A stretch of 45,106 nucleotides of DNA from Actinomadura sp. 6K520 (GCF_004349245.1 NZ_SMLC01000048.1:1-45106), one strand, 5' to 3'; positions 37,336 to 45,106 are shown, numbered from the stretch's first letter. Notes: generated by a model not told the origin, from the sequence alone. A program made the numbers and translations.

Positions 37336-38847
37336 ATGAGAAGAGCAGTCGCACTGCGACTATCCGCGGCGTCGGCGACGCTGGCCCTTGCGGCCACGGC
37401 CGGTGTCGTCCTGTCGATGCCCCAGGTCGCGGCGGCGGCCGGTACCGCCACCGGCTACGCGACCCAGAACGGCGGGACCACCGGCGGCGCGGGCGGGCAG
37501 ACGGTCCGGGCCACCACCGGCACCGCGATCCACGCGGCCCTGTGCGGCCGGGCCAGCAGCAGCACCCCGATCACCATCGAGGTGGAGGGGACCGTCAACC
37601 ACGGCAACACGAGCAAGGTGTCCGGCGGCAGCTGCAACACCGCCGACGGCGTGATCGAGCTCAAGCAGATCAGCAACGTGACGATCATCGGGGTCGGGAG
37701 CGGAGCCGTCTTCGACCAGGTCGGCATCCACATCCGCGAGGCCAGCAACATCATCATCCAGAACGTGACCGTCCGGAACGTCAAGAAGTCCGGCTCGCCC
37801 ACGTCGAACGGCGGTGACGCCATCGGCATGGAGAGCGACGTCCGCAACGTCTGGGTCGATCACACCACCCTGGAGGCGTCCGGCGGGGAGGACGAGGGGT
37901 TCGACGGCCTCTTCGACATGAAGAACAACACCCGGTACGTGACCCTGTCCTATAGCGTCCTGCGGAACTCCGGCCGCGGCGGACTGGTCGGCAGCAGCGA
38001 GAGCGACCTGTCGAACGGCTTCATCACGTACCACCACAACCTGTACGAGAACATCGACTCCCGGACGCCGCTGCTGCGCGGCGGCACCGCCCACATCTAC
38101 AACAGCCACTTCAGGAACATCAGCAAGTCCGGCATCAACTCCAGGGCCGGGGCGCAGGCCAGGGTCGACAACAACTACTTCGAGGACTCCAAGGACGTCC
38201 TCGGCACCTTCTACACCGACCAGGCCGGGTACTGGCAGGTCAACGGCAACATCTTCGACAACGTGACCTGGTCGAGCCCGGGCGACGACAACCAGCCCGC
38301 CGGCCCGAACCCGCGGTCCAACACCAGCGTGAGCATCCCCTACTCCTACAGCCTGGACAGGGCGGACTGCGTGCCGGACGTCGTGAGCCGGACGGCGGGC
38401 GCCGGCAAGGGCCTGCGCGTGTCGGACGGCAACTGCACGCCGCAGACGCCCACGCAGACACCGACGCCGACCGTGCCGGGCGGCACCAACCTCAGCATCG
38501 GGGCGGGCTCAGACGGCTCCAGCAAGGCCGCCGGGACGAGCTACGGCAACGTCCGCGACGGTGACATGGGCACCTACTGGTCGCCGGCCGGCTCCACCGG
38601 CTCCATCTCGATCAAGTGGGGCTCCCCCACCACCGTCTCCTCGATCAACATCCGGGAGGCGGCGGGCTCGGCGGGCGCCATCGGGTCGTGGCGCGTCCTC
38701 GACCACGATGCCGGCACGGTGCTGGCCTCCGGCAGCGGGGCGGGCGCGATCGCCGTCCCGCGCACCACCCTGCGCAAGATCACCTTCGAGATCACCGGCT
38801 CGTCCGGCACCCCCCGGGTCGCCGAGTTCGAGACCTACGCCGGCTGA
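37336..38847 (+). CDS. Secreted pectate lyase (PL1 type) with C-terminal carbohydrate-binding-like domain
   Basis: The 503-residue protein has a signal peptide (1-36, cut after the AAAA run near QVAAAA) and a right-handed parallel beta-helix lyase domain (about 38-365). Landmarks are NVTIIGVGSGAVFDQVGI, NVWVDHTTLEA with the vWiDH motif, and SRTPLLRGG, which contains the RxPxxR box with the catalytic arginine. It cleaves polygalacturonate by beta-elimination and usually needs calcium. A Thr-Pro linker (TPTQTPTPTVPGG) joins a C-terminal beta-sandwich (about 385-503) resembling F5/8-type or CBM32-like binding domains. The purine-rich GGAGAGGCGAGG upstream fixes the ATG. The operator at 37121 predicts substrate-dependent expression. 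It is the only secreted enzyme of the locus seen here. Confidence 0.93.
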   Translation: MRRAVALRLSAASATLALAATAGVVLSMPQVAAAAGTATGYATQNGGTTGGAGGQTVRATTGTAIHAALCGRASSSTPITIEVEGTVNHGNTSKVSGGSCNTADGVIELKQISNVTIIGVGSGAVFDQVGIHIREASNIIIQNVTVRNVKKSGSPTSNGGDAIGMESDVRNVWVDHTTLEASGGEDEGFDGLFDMKNNTRYVTLSYSVLRNSGRGGLVGSSESDLSNGFITYHHNLYENIDSRTPLLRGGTAHIYNSHFRNISKSGINSRAGAQARVDNNYFEDSKDVLGTFYTDQAGYWQVNGNIFDNVTWSSPGDDNQPAGPNPRSNTSVSIPYSYSLDRADCVPDVVSRTAGAGKGLRVSDGNCTPQTPTQTPTPTVPGGTNLSIGAGSDGSSKAAGTSYGNVRDGDMGTYWSPAGSTGSISIKWGSPTTVSSINIREAAGSAGAIGSWRVLDHDAGTVLASGSGAGAIAVPRTTLRKITFEITGSSGTPRVAEFETYAG

Positions 38848-38892
38848 TCACGCGGGCTGATCACACCGGCTGATCACACCGGCTGGTCACGC
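38841..38892. repeat. 13-bp tandem repeat including the pectate lyase stop codon
   Basis: Four units, CGGCTGATCACGC, GGGCTGATCACAC, CGGCTGATCACAC and CGGCTGGTCACGC, begin at the last glycine codon of the lyase, so the stop TGA is in unit 1. Out-of-phase copies of TGATCAC follow. Confidence 0.9.
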
Positions 38893-38921
38893 AACCCGCC
38901 CTCGGAATCCGCTCCCGCAAC

Positions 38922-38969
38922 CCGCTCGCCCGGCCGCTCCGGCCCGCCCCGGACCGGCCGGGCGAGCGG
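38922..38969 (+). terminator. Strong terminator hairpin after the pectate lyase
   Basis: CCGCTCGCCCGGCCG (38922-38936) and CGGCCGGGCGAGCGG (38955-38969) form a perfect 15-bp stem. The loop contains a further 5-bp stem (TCCGG with CCGGA). It also faces the convergent HEAT-like gene and may stop both transcripts. Confidence 0.8.
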
Positions 38970-39018
38970 CCGTGCACCAGCCCGCCGAATACCGGCCCGC
39001 CCGGCCGGGTACCTCGTG

Positions 39019-39357
39019 TCAGGCGATCCAGCCGTCGTCGCGCGCCCGCTCCAGCACCTGCTCCGCCGCGCGGCTGTCGAGCATCTCCAGGCCGCGGACC
39101 GCCCAGAAGCGCAGTGACTCGTCCGGGCTCTCCAACTGGTCGCGGAACACGCCCAGCGCCTCCGGGGCGCGGGCCTCGGCGATGAGTTCCAGCAGCCGGC
39201 AGCGCAGGTCGTCGTCCGCCTCCGCCGCGAACTCCCCGATCAGCTCGCCCGCGTACGCGTCGGCGTGCTCGCGCAGGAAGTCGAACGCGCCTTCCCGTGC
39301 CTGGGGGTCCGTCTTCCGCATGTGTTGCATGGCCTGATCGAAACGCCGCCGCGACAT
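39019..39357 (-). CDS. Small HEAT-repeat-like protein
   Basis: From ATG 39357 the 112-residue acidic protein is predicted all-helical, with two HEAT-like repeats: CRLLELIAEARAPEALGVFRDQL and DESLRFWAVRGLEMLDSRAAEQVL, both split around short turns. HEAT repeats bind other proteins, and no catalytic motif is present. A start ten codons upstream (GTG TCG GTG) is possible but adds unconserved residues. It is unlinked to either neighbour: the lyase converges on it and FmdB diverges from it. Function unknown. Confidence 0.75.
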   Translation of the reverse strand: MSRRRFDQAMQHMRKTDPQAREGAFDFLREHADAYAGELIGEFAAEADDDLRCRLLELIAEARAPEALGVFRDQLESPDESLRFWAVRGLEMLDSRAAEQVLERARDDGWIA

Positions 39358-39407
39358 GTGCCCAACTCTACGACCGGACACCGACACACCGGCTGGACAT
39401 GGCGCGC

Positions 39408-39426
39408 AAAAGCCCGCATTGCGGGC
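39408..39426 (-). terminator. Intrinsic terminator on the minus strand, upstream of the HEAT-like gene
   Basis: On the minus strand GCCCGC, the loop AAT and GCGGGC (39426-39412) are followed by TTTT (39411-39408). It lies 51 bp before the HEAT-like start, so it would stop leftward transcripts entering the gene, or act as an attenuator in its leader. Confidence 0.45.
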
Positions 39427-39497
39427 CTGACCTGGCCCTTTCGTTTACCGGTGCCTCCCGGCGGAATAGTCCGCCACAGACGCATTGGAGGCTGCCC

Positions 39498-39776
39498 ATG
39501 GCCATCTACCAGTACCGCTGCGAGAAGTGCGGGGCGTTCGACGTCTCGCGCCCGATCGGTACCGCCGCCGCCGCGGAGATCTGCGCGGGCTGCGGCGGCG
39601 CGGCGGCCCGCGTGTTCACCTCGCCGCACCTCGCCCGCATGTCCCGCCCGCTCGCGAGGGCGCTCCAGGCCCAGGAGGCGAGCGCCGACGAGCCGCGGGT
39701 GGTCAGGCGGGCGCCTTCCCGCGAGTCCGCGGCACCGCCCGCCGATCCGCGGCACGCGCTGCTGCCACGCCCTTGA
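39498..39776 (+). CDS. fmdB: FmdB family zinc-ribbon protein
   Basis: The 92-residue protein begins MAIYQYRCEKCGAFDV. Cysteine pairs CEKC and CAGC form a single zinc ribbon (residues 8-34), followed by a basic disordered tail. FmdB-type proteins are named for their linkage to formamide and acetamide utilisation genes, and here the formamidase follows after 69 bp on the same strand. They are thought to be regulatory or RNA/DNA-binding; the mechanism is unsettled. ATG 39498 has TTGGAGG upstream. A possible promoter, TTTACC (39444-39449) with TAGTCC (39467-39472), has a 17-bp spacer. Confidence 0.9.
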   Translation: MAIYQYRCEKCGAFDVSRPIGTAAAAEICAGCGGAAARVFTSPHLARMSRPLARALQAQEASADEPRVVRRAPSRESAAPPADPRHALLPRP

Positions 39777-39845
39777 GCCTGCCCCGCCCTTTCAGCCCGC
39801 CGAAGGGCCGTCCACACGGCCCGATGACTCTCTTCGGAGGAAGAT

Positions 39846-41093
39846 ATGCCCGAAGTCGTGTTCCGCGTCGACCAGTCGAAGTCGATGCGCGACCAGGATG
39901 TCCCCGGCCATAACCGGTGGCATCCCGACATACCGGCGGCGGTCACCGTCCGTCCGGGGTCGGAGGTCCGCATCGAGTCCCGGGAGTGGATGGACGGGCA
40001 GGTCGTCAACGACGACTCGGCCAACGACATCCGGGATCTCGACCTCAACGTCAACCACATGCTGAGCGGCCCGATCGCGGTGGAGGGCGCCGAGCCCGGC
40101 GACCTGATCGTCGTCGACATCCTCGACATCGGCCCCGTCCCGCAGGAGACCGGTGCGGTCGCCGGCCAGGGCTGGGGCTACACCGGGATCTTCGCCCGGG
40201 GCAACGGCGGCGGGTTCCTCACCGACTGGTATCCCGACCCGTGCAAGGCGATCTGGGACTTCCACGGTCAAATGGCCACGTCCCGCCACATCCCCGGTGT
40301 CCGCTTCACCGGCATCACGCACCCCGGCCTGTTCGGCAGCGCGCCGTCCGCCGACATGCTGGCCCGCTGGAACCGCCGCGAGCAGGCCCTCATCGACACC
40401 GACCCGGACAAGGTGCCGCCGCTCGCCCTGCCGCCCGAGCCGACGGAGGTGCTCGCGGGCACCCTCACCGGCTCCGACCTGGAGCGGGTCGGCCGCGAGG
40501 GCGCCCGGACCGTCCCGCCCCGGGAGAACGGCGGCAACCAGGACATCAAGAACTTCAGCCGGGGCTCGCGGGTTTTCATGCCCGTCTACGTGCCCGGCGG
40601 GCTGCTGTCCACCGGCGACCTGCACTTCAGCCAGGGCGACGGCGAGATCACGTTCTGCGGCGCGATCGAGATGGGCGGGTTCCTCGACGTGCACCTCGAC
40701 CTGATCAAGGGCGGGATGGAGAAGTACGGGGTGACCACCAACCCCATCTTCATGCCGGGCAACGTCGAGCCCCGCTACGACGAGTTCATCTCGTTCATCG
40801 GCATCTCCGTCGACCACCAGACCGACACCAACCATCACCTCGACGCCACGCTGGCCTACCGGAACGCGGTGCTGAACGGCATCGAGTACCTGAAGAAGTT
40901 CGGGTACACGGGCGAGCAGGCGTACCTGCTGCTGGGCACGGCACCGATCGAGGGGCGGCTCAGCGGCGTCGTCGACATCCCCAACGCCTGCTGCTCCCTC
41001 TACCTGCCCACGGCCATCTTCGACTTCGACGTCCGGCCCACGGCCGACGGGCCCGTCCGCGCCGACCGCGGCCAGTGCGCCACGGCTGACTGA
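39846..41093 (+). CDS. fmdA: Formamidase (acetamidase/formamidase family)
   Basis: The 415-residue protein is full length for FmdA-type amidases: MPEVVFRVDQSKSM at the start, HNRWHPDIP, DILDIGPVP, HPGLFGSAPS, the GNQDIKNFSRGSRVFMPVYV stretch, LHFSQGDGEITFCGAIEMGG, and GTAPIEGRLSGVVDIPNACC near the end. It hydrolyses formamide, and more slowly short-chain amides, to the acid and ammonia, supplying nitrogen. GGAGGAAG lies just upstream of the ATG. The pairing with fmdB supports formamidase rather than another amidase. No amide transporter (FmdDEF type) or regulator is seen beside it. Confidence 0.94.
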   Translation: MPEVVFRVDQSKSMRDQDVPGHNRWHPDIPAAVTVRPGSEVRIESREWMDGQVVNDDSANDIRDLDLNVNHMLSGPIAVEGAEPGDLIVVDILDIGPVPQETGAVAGQGWGYTGIFARGNGGGFLTDWYPDPCKAIWDFHGQMATSRHIPGVRFTGITHPGLFGSAPSADMLARWNRREQALIDTDPDKVPPLALPPEPTEVLAGTLTGSDLERVGREGARTVPPRENGGNQDIKNFSRGSRVFMPVYVPGGLLSTGDLHFSQGDGEITFCGAIEMGGFLDVHLDLIKGGMEKYGVTTNPIFMPGNVEPRYDEFISFIGISVDHQTDTNHHLDATLAYRNAVLNGIEYLKKFGYTGEQAYLLLGTAPIEGRLSGVVDIPNACCSLYLPTAIFDFDVRPTADGPVRADRGQCATAD

Positions 41094-41133
41094 CGGCGCG
41101 TCCGCCTGAGCCGCCGACCGTCCGGCCGGCGGC

Positions 41134-43158
41134 TCACAGGTGGTCGCGCGGGATGACGACCGACCAGTTCCGGGAGTGGACCCGGTTACCGCGCTCGTAG
41201 GCGTCCAGTTGCGCGTGGAGGTGGAAGTCGGTCTCGGTGGAGGTCAGCTTGGTACGGGTCTCCGTGTTGACCTCCCAGTCGTCCCGGACGAAGCCCATGC
41301 GCCACTGGACGTCGCCGTACACGGAGGTGAAGTCGTCGCCCGTCCAGCCGTAGGTCTCGGTCACCCGGCGCGCGATCCGCATGTCGATGTCGTCGATGCG
41401 GACGACGCCCAGGTCCTTGACCACGTGGAGCGCCGACTTGTACGTCACCAGGTCGCGGGACACCGTCCAGCCCTCCTCGCCCGACTTGAGGAGGGTCGTC
41501 GGGACGGGCGGCGTCCCCTCCGGCTCGCCGAACGGGCTGACGTGCGGTTCGTCGGGCGCCTTGATCGGGCGCACCGGCAGTTCGAGGTAGCAGGGCCCGG
41601 TGTAGAGCGCCAGGCGGACCGGTCGTGGCGGTGGCCATGCCAGCGGCCAGTACGACGTCGAGACCGACAGGCGGATCCGGTGTCCGGGCGGGAAGGCGTG
41701 CGCCATACCGTTCAGCGTGATCCGGACCTCGTACCGCTGTCCGGGCTCAAGGCGCCGGGGCATTTCGTGGTCCGTGCGGTGTGTGAGGTTGAGCAGCCCG
41801 TAGGTGACGCGGGTGGCGCGGCCGTCCGGGGCCACGTCCGACAGCCGGACGGCGACCATCGCGTCCGGTCCGGTCACCGCCAGCACCAGCCGCACCACCG
41901 GGGAGCCGAGGACCTCGCACCGCCGGTCGAGGATGTCGCTGTCGAAGACGAGTGACCCGCCGTCCTCCTCGCGCTGGTCGTAGGGGAGGTCGGGGGGCGC
42001 GTTGTAGGAGCACCACTTGCCGGCGAACTGCCCCACCGACAGCGGGGACTCCACGGTCAGCTCCTCGCGCGGCACCTGCTCGCCCTCCGCGGCGATGCGG
42101 GTGCGCTCCAGCGGATACCTGCGGATGGGGATGCGGGGCGACGGCCAGGACCGCTCACCCACCCAGCGTCCCGGACGCTTCTGGTACGCGGTGGACGGCG
42201 GCACGGTCTCCTGCATGTAGATGCGCAGGCGCGGCTCGTCCATCACGCCGTTGTCGGCGCCCTTGAGCCAGTGGTCCCACCAGCGCACGAGTTCCTGGAG
42301 GAAGCCGATCGCCGGGCCGGGTTCGCCGAGGTGGGGGTACTTGTGCGACCAGGGGCCGATGAGCCCCATGGTGGGCGCCCTGAGGTTGGCGAGGACGCGG
42401 AACACGGCGTTGGAGTATCCGTCGGCCCAGCCGCTCACCGCGAGCACGGGGCACTGGACGTCGGCGTAGTTCTCGGAGATCGATCCGTGCTGCCAGAACC
42501 CGTCGCGGCGCTGGTGCCGGAGCCAGTTCGCGAGCCACAGCCCGCTGTGCTCCAGGCGTTCGTGCCACATGTCGCGCCACCGTTCGCCGACGACCGCGGG
42601 GTCCGGCGGGCACGAGGTGTAGGCGAACATCGTGGACGCCCACGAGAGGTTGTCGCTCAGCAGGCAGCCGCCCATGTAGTGGACGTCGTCGGCGTACCGG
42701 TCGTCGCTGAAGCACAGCGCGGCGATCGCGCCGAGACCGGGCGGGCGGCGGGCGGCGACCTGCAGCGCGTTGAACCCGCCCCAGGAGATGCCCATCATCC
42801 CCGCGCGGCCGTTCGACCAGGGCTGGGCGGCGAGCCAGGCGAGGATCTCCTCGGCGTCGCGCAGTTCGCGTTCCAGGTACTCGTCGGTGAGGACGCCTTC
42901 GGAGTCACCCGTGCCGCGAATGTCGACCCGCACGCACGCATAGCCGTGACCGGCCATGTACGGGTGGTGGATGGAGTCCCGCACCGCCGTTAAATCCCGC
43001 TTGCGGTAAGGGATGAATTCCAGAATGGCCGGGACCGGTTCGTCGTCGGAGCCGACCGGCCGCCAGATGCGCGCGGCGAGCCGTACGCCGTCCGAGACGG
43101 GAATCCATACGTTCTCGTCCTCCCGCACCGCGTAGGGCAGTGACGTCACCGTGCGCAT
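41134..43158 (-). CDS. CocE/NonD family hydrolase
   Basis: This is a 674-residue serine hydrolase of the cocaine-esterase and X-Pro-dipeptidyl-peptidase (S15) group. The N-terminal alpha/beta-hydrolase domain has RVDIRGTGDSEG and the nucleophile elbow GMMGISWGGF (Ser about 125). GWADGYSNAVF holds the likely catalytic Asp and GPWSHKYPH the His. The C-terminal part (from about 340) is the jelly-roll domain: VESPLSVGQFAGKW, VRLSDVAPDGRATRVTYGLLN, PPGHRIRLSVSTSYWP. ATG 43161 directly precedes ATG 43158; I take 43158 because its distance to GGGGAGGG is more usual. It follows the ATP-grasp gene by 39 bp, suggesting an operon. The substrate may be an ester or an acylated amino acid. Confidence 0.92.
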   Translation of the reverse strand: MRTVTSLPYAVREDENVWIPVSDGVRLAARIWRPVGSDDEPVPAILEFIPYRKRDLTAVRDSIHHPYMAGHGYACVRVDIRGTGDSEGVLTDEYLERELRDAEEILAWLAAQPWSNGRAGMMGISWGGFNALQVAARRPPGLGAIAALCFSDDRYADDVHYMGGCLLSDNLSWASTMFAYTSCPPDPAVVGERWRDMWHERLEHSGLWLANWLRHQRRDGFWQHGSISENYADVQCPVLAVSGWADGYSNAVFRVLANLRAPTMGLIGPWSHKYPHLGEPGPAIGFLQELVRWWDHWLKGADNGVMDEPRLRIYMQETVPPSTAYQKRPGRWVGERSWPSPRIPIRRYPLERTRIAAEGEQVPREELTVESPLSVGQFAGKWCSYNAPPDLPYDQREEDGGSLVFDSDILDRRCEVLGSPVVRLVLAVTGPDAMVAVRLSDVAPDGRATRVTYGLLNLTHRTDHEMPRRLEPGQRYEVRITLNGMAHAFPPGHRIRLSVSTSYWPLAWPPPRPVRLALYTGPCYLELPVRPIKAPDEPHVSPFGEPEGTPPVPTTLLKSGEEGWTVSRDLVTYKSALHVVKDLGVVRIDDIDMRIARRVTETYGWTGDDFTSVYGDVQWRMGFVRDDWEVNTETRTKLTSTETDFHLHAQLDAYERGNRVHSRNWSVVIPRDHL

Positions 43159-43197
43159 CATGTCCCTCCCCTGTGACCCGTTCCCGGCCGGCCCGGC

Positions 43198-44472
43198 CTA
43201 CTCGTCGATCTCGATCGGCAGCCGCGCCAGGCACCGCTCGTAGCGGGCCGTCAGTTCCGACTCGTCCGCGGCGCCCATGAAGATCTGGCCGATCTCGTAG
43301 CTGTAGCTGTCCTGCAGCGGCAGCTCGGACAGCCGGTCGCCGGGCCGCACGGAGATGTTCACCATCGTGCCGGGCAGTTCCCGCTCGACCGCCGCGATCT
43401 CCCCGGCCGTGGGCACGCGCCGGACGACGCCGTCGGTGAACCGCTTGACGAACCATTTCGCGGCCACGCCGTACTCGCCGCCGCCCGGCCGCCGCAGTTC
43501 CGGGTCGAGCCCCAGCGCGAGCCGCACCATGTACTGGTGGTTGGGCACGCCGTCCACGTGCCAGAACAGCGGGGCGTGGGACTGGGAGTGGCGGGGGTTC
43601 ACCTCCAGCAGGCTGATCGCGTCCTTCTCCCGGTCCCAGAAGAACTCCACGTTGAACGTCGTGGAGTCGAGCCCGACGCGGTCGATCACGCGGGTGGTGA
43701 CGCCGACCATGCGGTCGATGACGTCGCCGGGCAGGCAGGACGGGTACCGGTAGCGCTGGAACGTCGGCCGGTCCGGGTAGCCGATGGAGTCGACGACGCC
43801 GTAGACGTGCACCTCCCCTTCGGCCCGCCATCCCTCGACCGTGACCTGGGCGCCTTCGATCGACTCCTCGGCGAGGCACGCCATGCCGCCGACCCGGGCG
43901 ATCTCCGGCGGGAGGTCGAGGCGGGCCAGCACGGATTCGAACGGCCTGCCGAGGTGGCCGATCCCCGCGCGGATCGCGGCGACCGCCCGGTCGAACTCCT
44001 TGTCGTCCACCACCAGGTACGCCAGGACCGCCGCCGCCGACTTCACCGGCTTGAGCCACATCGGGTAGCGCAGGCCGGGCGGCGGCCGGGCGCGGTCCGT
44101 CCGGATGTCCACGAGCCCGAACGCGGGCAGCTCGTCGATCACCTCGCGCTGCTCGATGCGGCTCCAGTACTTGTGCTCGCACTTCACGACGGATTCCAGG
44201 CTCGACGAGCGCAGGCCGTACCGGGCGCACAGGACCGGGACCATCGTGGTGACGGGGAAGTCCCAGAACCCGATGATCGCGTCGATCGGCCCGTCGAAGG
44301 CGTCGAGCTGCTCCTGCGCCCGTGCCACCGCCCGGTCGAAGTCGATCACGCCCAGCCGCAGCTCCCGGCGCGACATCACGCCGTGGAAGCGGTACTCCGA
44401 CGGGTGCGGAAGCTCGTGGAGCATCCGGAGATTCAGCTCGTCCAGCCCCAGCACGAACACGTTGCGCGGCAT
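43198..44472 (-). CDS. ATP-grasp family ligase-like protein
   Basis: The 424-residue protein begins MPRNVFVLGLDELNLRMLHEL, a PreATP-grasp-like Rossmann segment. The ATP-grasp core follows: KCEHKYWSR, YPMWLKPVKSAAAVLAYLV, CLAEESIEGAQVTVEG with the adenine-contacting acidic residues, FNVEFFWDREKDAISLLEVNPRHSQSHAPLF with the metal-binding Glu and Asn, and a C-terminal domain. Such enzymes activate a carboxylate as acyl phosphate and join it to an amine or thiol. I do not recognise the subfamily. ATG 44472 has a GGGGGA site upstream. The CocE-type hydrolase follows in the same direction, so a make-and-cleave pair for an amide or ester compound is possible. Product unknown. Confidence 0.85.
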   Translation of the reverse strand: MPRNVFVLGLDELNLRMLHELPHPSEYRFHGVMSRRELRLGVIDFDRAVARAQEQLDAFDGPIDAIIGFWDFPVTTMVPVLCARYGLRSSSLESVVKCEHKYWSRIEQREVIDELPAFGLVDIRTDRARPPPGLRYPMWLKPVKSAAAVLAYLVVDDKEFDRAVAAIRAGIGHLGRPFESVLARLDLPPEIARVGGMACLAEESIEGAQVTVEGWRAEGEVHVYGVVDSIGYPDRPTFQRYRYPSCLPGDVIDRMVGVTTRVIDRVGLDSTTFNVEFFWDREKDAISLLEVNPRHSQSHAPLFWHVDGVPNHQYMVRLALGLDPELRRPGGGEYGVAAKWFVKRFTDGVVRRVPTAGEIAAVERELPGTMVNISVRPGDRLSELPLQDSYSYEIGQIFMGAADESELTARYERCLARLPIEIDE

Positions 44473-44568
44473 GCGTGGTCCCCCTACGCGGTGCGTATCC
44501 GCGTACGGCGCGTCCAAACGGCCGGGGGTTGCGGAGCGGGGAAAACGCGGTTACCGTTCGGGAGACTT

Positions 44569-44585
44569 ATAGGAAACTTTCCTAT
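44569..44585. promoter_or_regulatory. Perfect 17-bp palindrome upstream of the CBM2 protein
   Basis: ATAGGAAACTTTCCTAT is an exact palindrome around a central C. It lies 88-104 bp upstream of the CBM2 gene start and 97 bp from the ATP-grasp ATG. It is AT-rich against its surroundings, as expected of an operator. Confidence 0.7.
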
Positions 44586-44672
44586 CGGTTCAAGGTCGAA
44601 CCGCCCACCCGCCACCATCGCGGCACCGCTCGGGGGATCCCGCTCACCCACCCTCCTACCCCGGGAGCGATC

Positions 44673-45106
44673 TTGCGAAGAGCCCTTCTTCCCGGCTTCC
44701 TGCTCACCGCGCTCTGCTCACTCGTCCTCGCCCTGCTCGTCCCCGTCCCGGCGCACGCCGCCGCGGTGACGGCGACGTTCGCCAAGTCCGCCGACTGGGG
44801 TTCGGGCTACGAGGCCAGGTACACGGTCAAGAACGAGACCGGCTCGGCGATCTCGTCGTGGACGGTGGAGTTCGACCTCCCGTCCGGCTCCAGCGTCGGC
44901 ACCTACTGGGACGCGCTGCTCACGCAGTCCGCCGGGCACGCCGCGTTCGCCAACCGCTCCTACAACGGGAACGTCGCGCCCGGCGCATCGGTCTCGTTCG
45001 GCTTCATCGTCAACGGCCCGGGGACGCCCCTCAACTGCACGATCAACGGCGCCTCCTGCGCCGGCGGCGGCACCCCCGGAGGCCGGTGCGCTGCGCCTCG
45101 GCATCT
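44673..45106 (+). CDS. Secreted protein with N-terminal CBM2 domain (partial, cut by the window edge)
   Basis: From TTG 44673, with GGGAG 5 bases upstream, the product begins with a signal peptide (LRRALLPGFLLTALCSLVL...VPAHAAA, cut near residue 30). A family-2 carbohydrate-binding module follows (about 32-125): ATFAKSADWGSGYEARYTVK, ISSWTVEFDLPSGSSVGTYW, NRSYNGNVAPGASVSFGF and LNCTINGASC. The exposed tryptophans and the Cys near the C-terminus fit CBM2, which binds cellulose or chitin. A Gly-Pro linker begins at the edge, so the catalytic domain (often a GH18 chitinase or a cellulase in such layouts) is not visible. In the last 30 bases the linker reads more naturally one base out of frame, so a frameshift or a sequence error is possible. 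Confidence 0.85.
   Translation, partial: MRRALLPGFLLTALCSLVLALLVPVPAHAAAVTATFAKSADWGSGYEARYTVKNETGSAISSWTVEFDLPSGSSVGTYWDALLTQSAGHAAFANRSYNGNVAPGASVSFGFIVNGPGTPLNCTINGASCAGGGTPGGRCAAPRH

Overview
The window is about 45 kb of very GC-rich DNA. It has GTG and TTG starts, ATGA and GTGA gene overlaps, two DUF574-type SAM methyltransferases, a MalFG-type sugar transporter with no ATPase gene of its own, and secreted polysaccharide-binding or -degrading enzymes. Together these point to a soil actinomycete, most likely Streptosporangiales (Actinomadura-like) or a relative. That is inference from gene content; there is no rRNA or tRNA here to confirm it.

Layout. (1) 1-12.6 kb is a housekeeping and accessory mosaic: a TetR regulator, an endonuclease/phosphatase-family pseudogene with an internal deletion, a DUF4232 lipoprotein, a cytochrome P450 divergent from its probable TetR repressor with a four-half-site operator between them, a two-gene xanthine-dehydrogenase-type molybdoenzyme, two DUF574 methyltransferases flanking a DUF202 membrane-protein pair, and an SDR-DUF2867 protein. 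(2) 12.6-15.1 kb is a two-gene signalling operon: a GAF-PP2C (SpoIIE/RsbU-like) phosphatase overlapping a cobalamin-binding protein that carries the Wx9EH signature of B12 photoreceptors. (3) 15.3-19 kb holds a two-subunit 3-oxoacid CoA-transferase with a 21-codon coupled ORF between the subunits, a truncated methyltransferase and an ABC exporter pair. (4) 19.1-24.6 kb is a single 1828-residue acyl-CoA carboxylase (biotin carboxylase, biotin carrier and carboxyltransferase in one chain), whose 3' end is repeated three times in tandem.

(5) 24.7-38.9 kb is the most coherent block, a probable pectin or uronate catabolic locus. Leftward genes are an SDR resembling uronate dehydrogenases, a mandelate-racemase-type enolase and a Gfo/Idh-DUF6807 fusion. 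Rightward genes are a LacI regulator, aldose 1-epimerase (galM), two sugar permeases, a sugar-binding lipoprotein, a second Gfo/Idh oxidoreductase and a secreted PL1-type pectate lyase. Five LacI-type operators with consensus near CTGCAAACGGTTGCAG mark the control regions. A second, different palindrome, AGAAAGCGCTTTCT, sits at the pectate lyase and transporter promoters, so two LacI-type inputs probably converge. An IS1341-type TnpB element with recognisable end hairpins has inserted between the binding protein and the oxidoreductase.

(6) 39-45.1 kb holds a HEAT-like protein, an FmdB-formamidase pair, a CocE/NonD hydrolase with an ATP-grasp protein, and the start of a secreted CBM2 protein cut by the window edge and preceded by a perfect 17-bp palindrome.

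A recurring oddity is short tandem repeats directly downstream of, or including, stop codons (near 2.5, 16.0, 24.6, 27.7, 34.2 and 38.85 kb). I see no CRISPR array, rRNA or tRNA.
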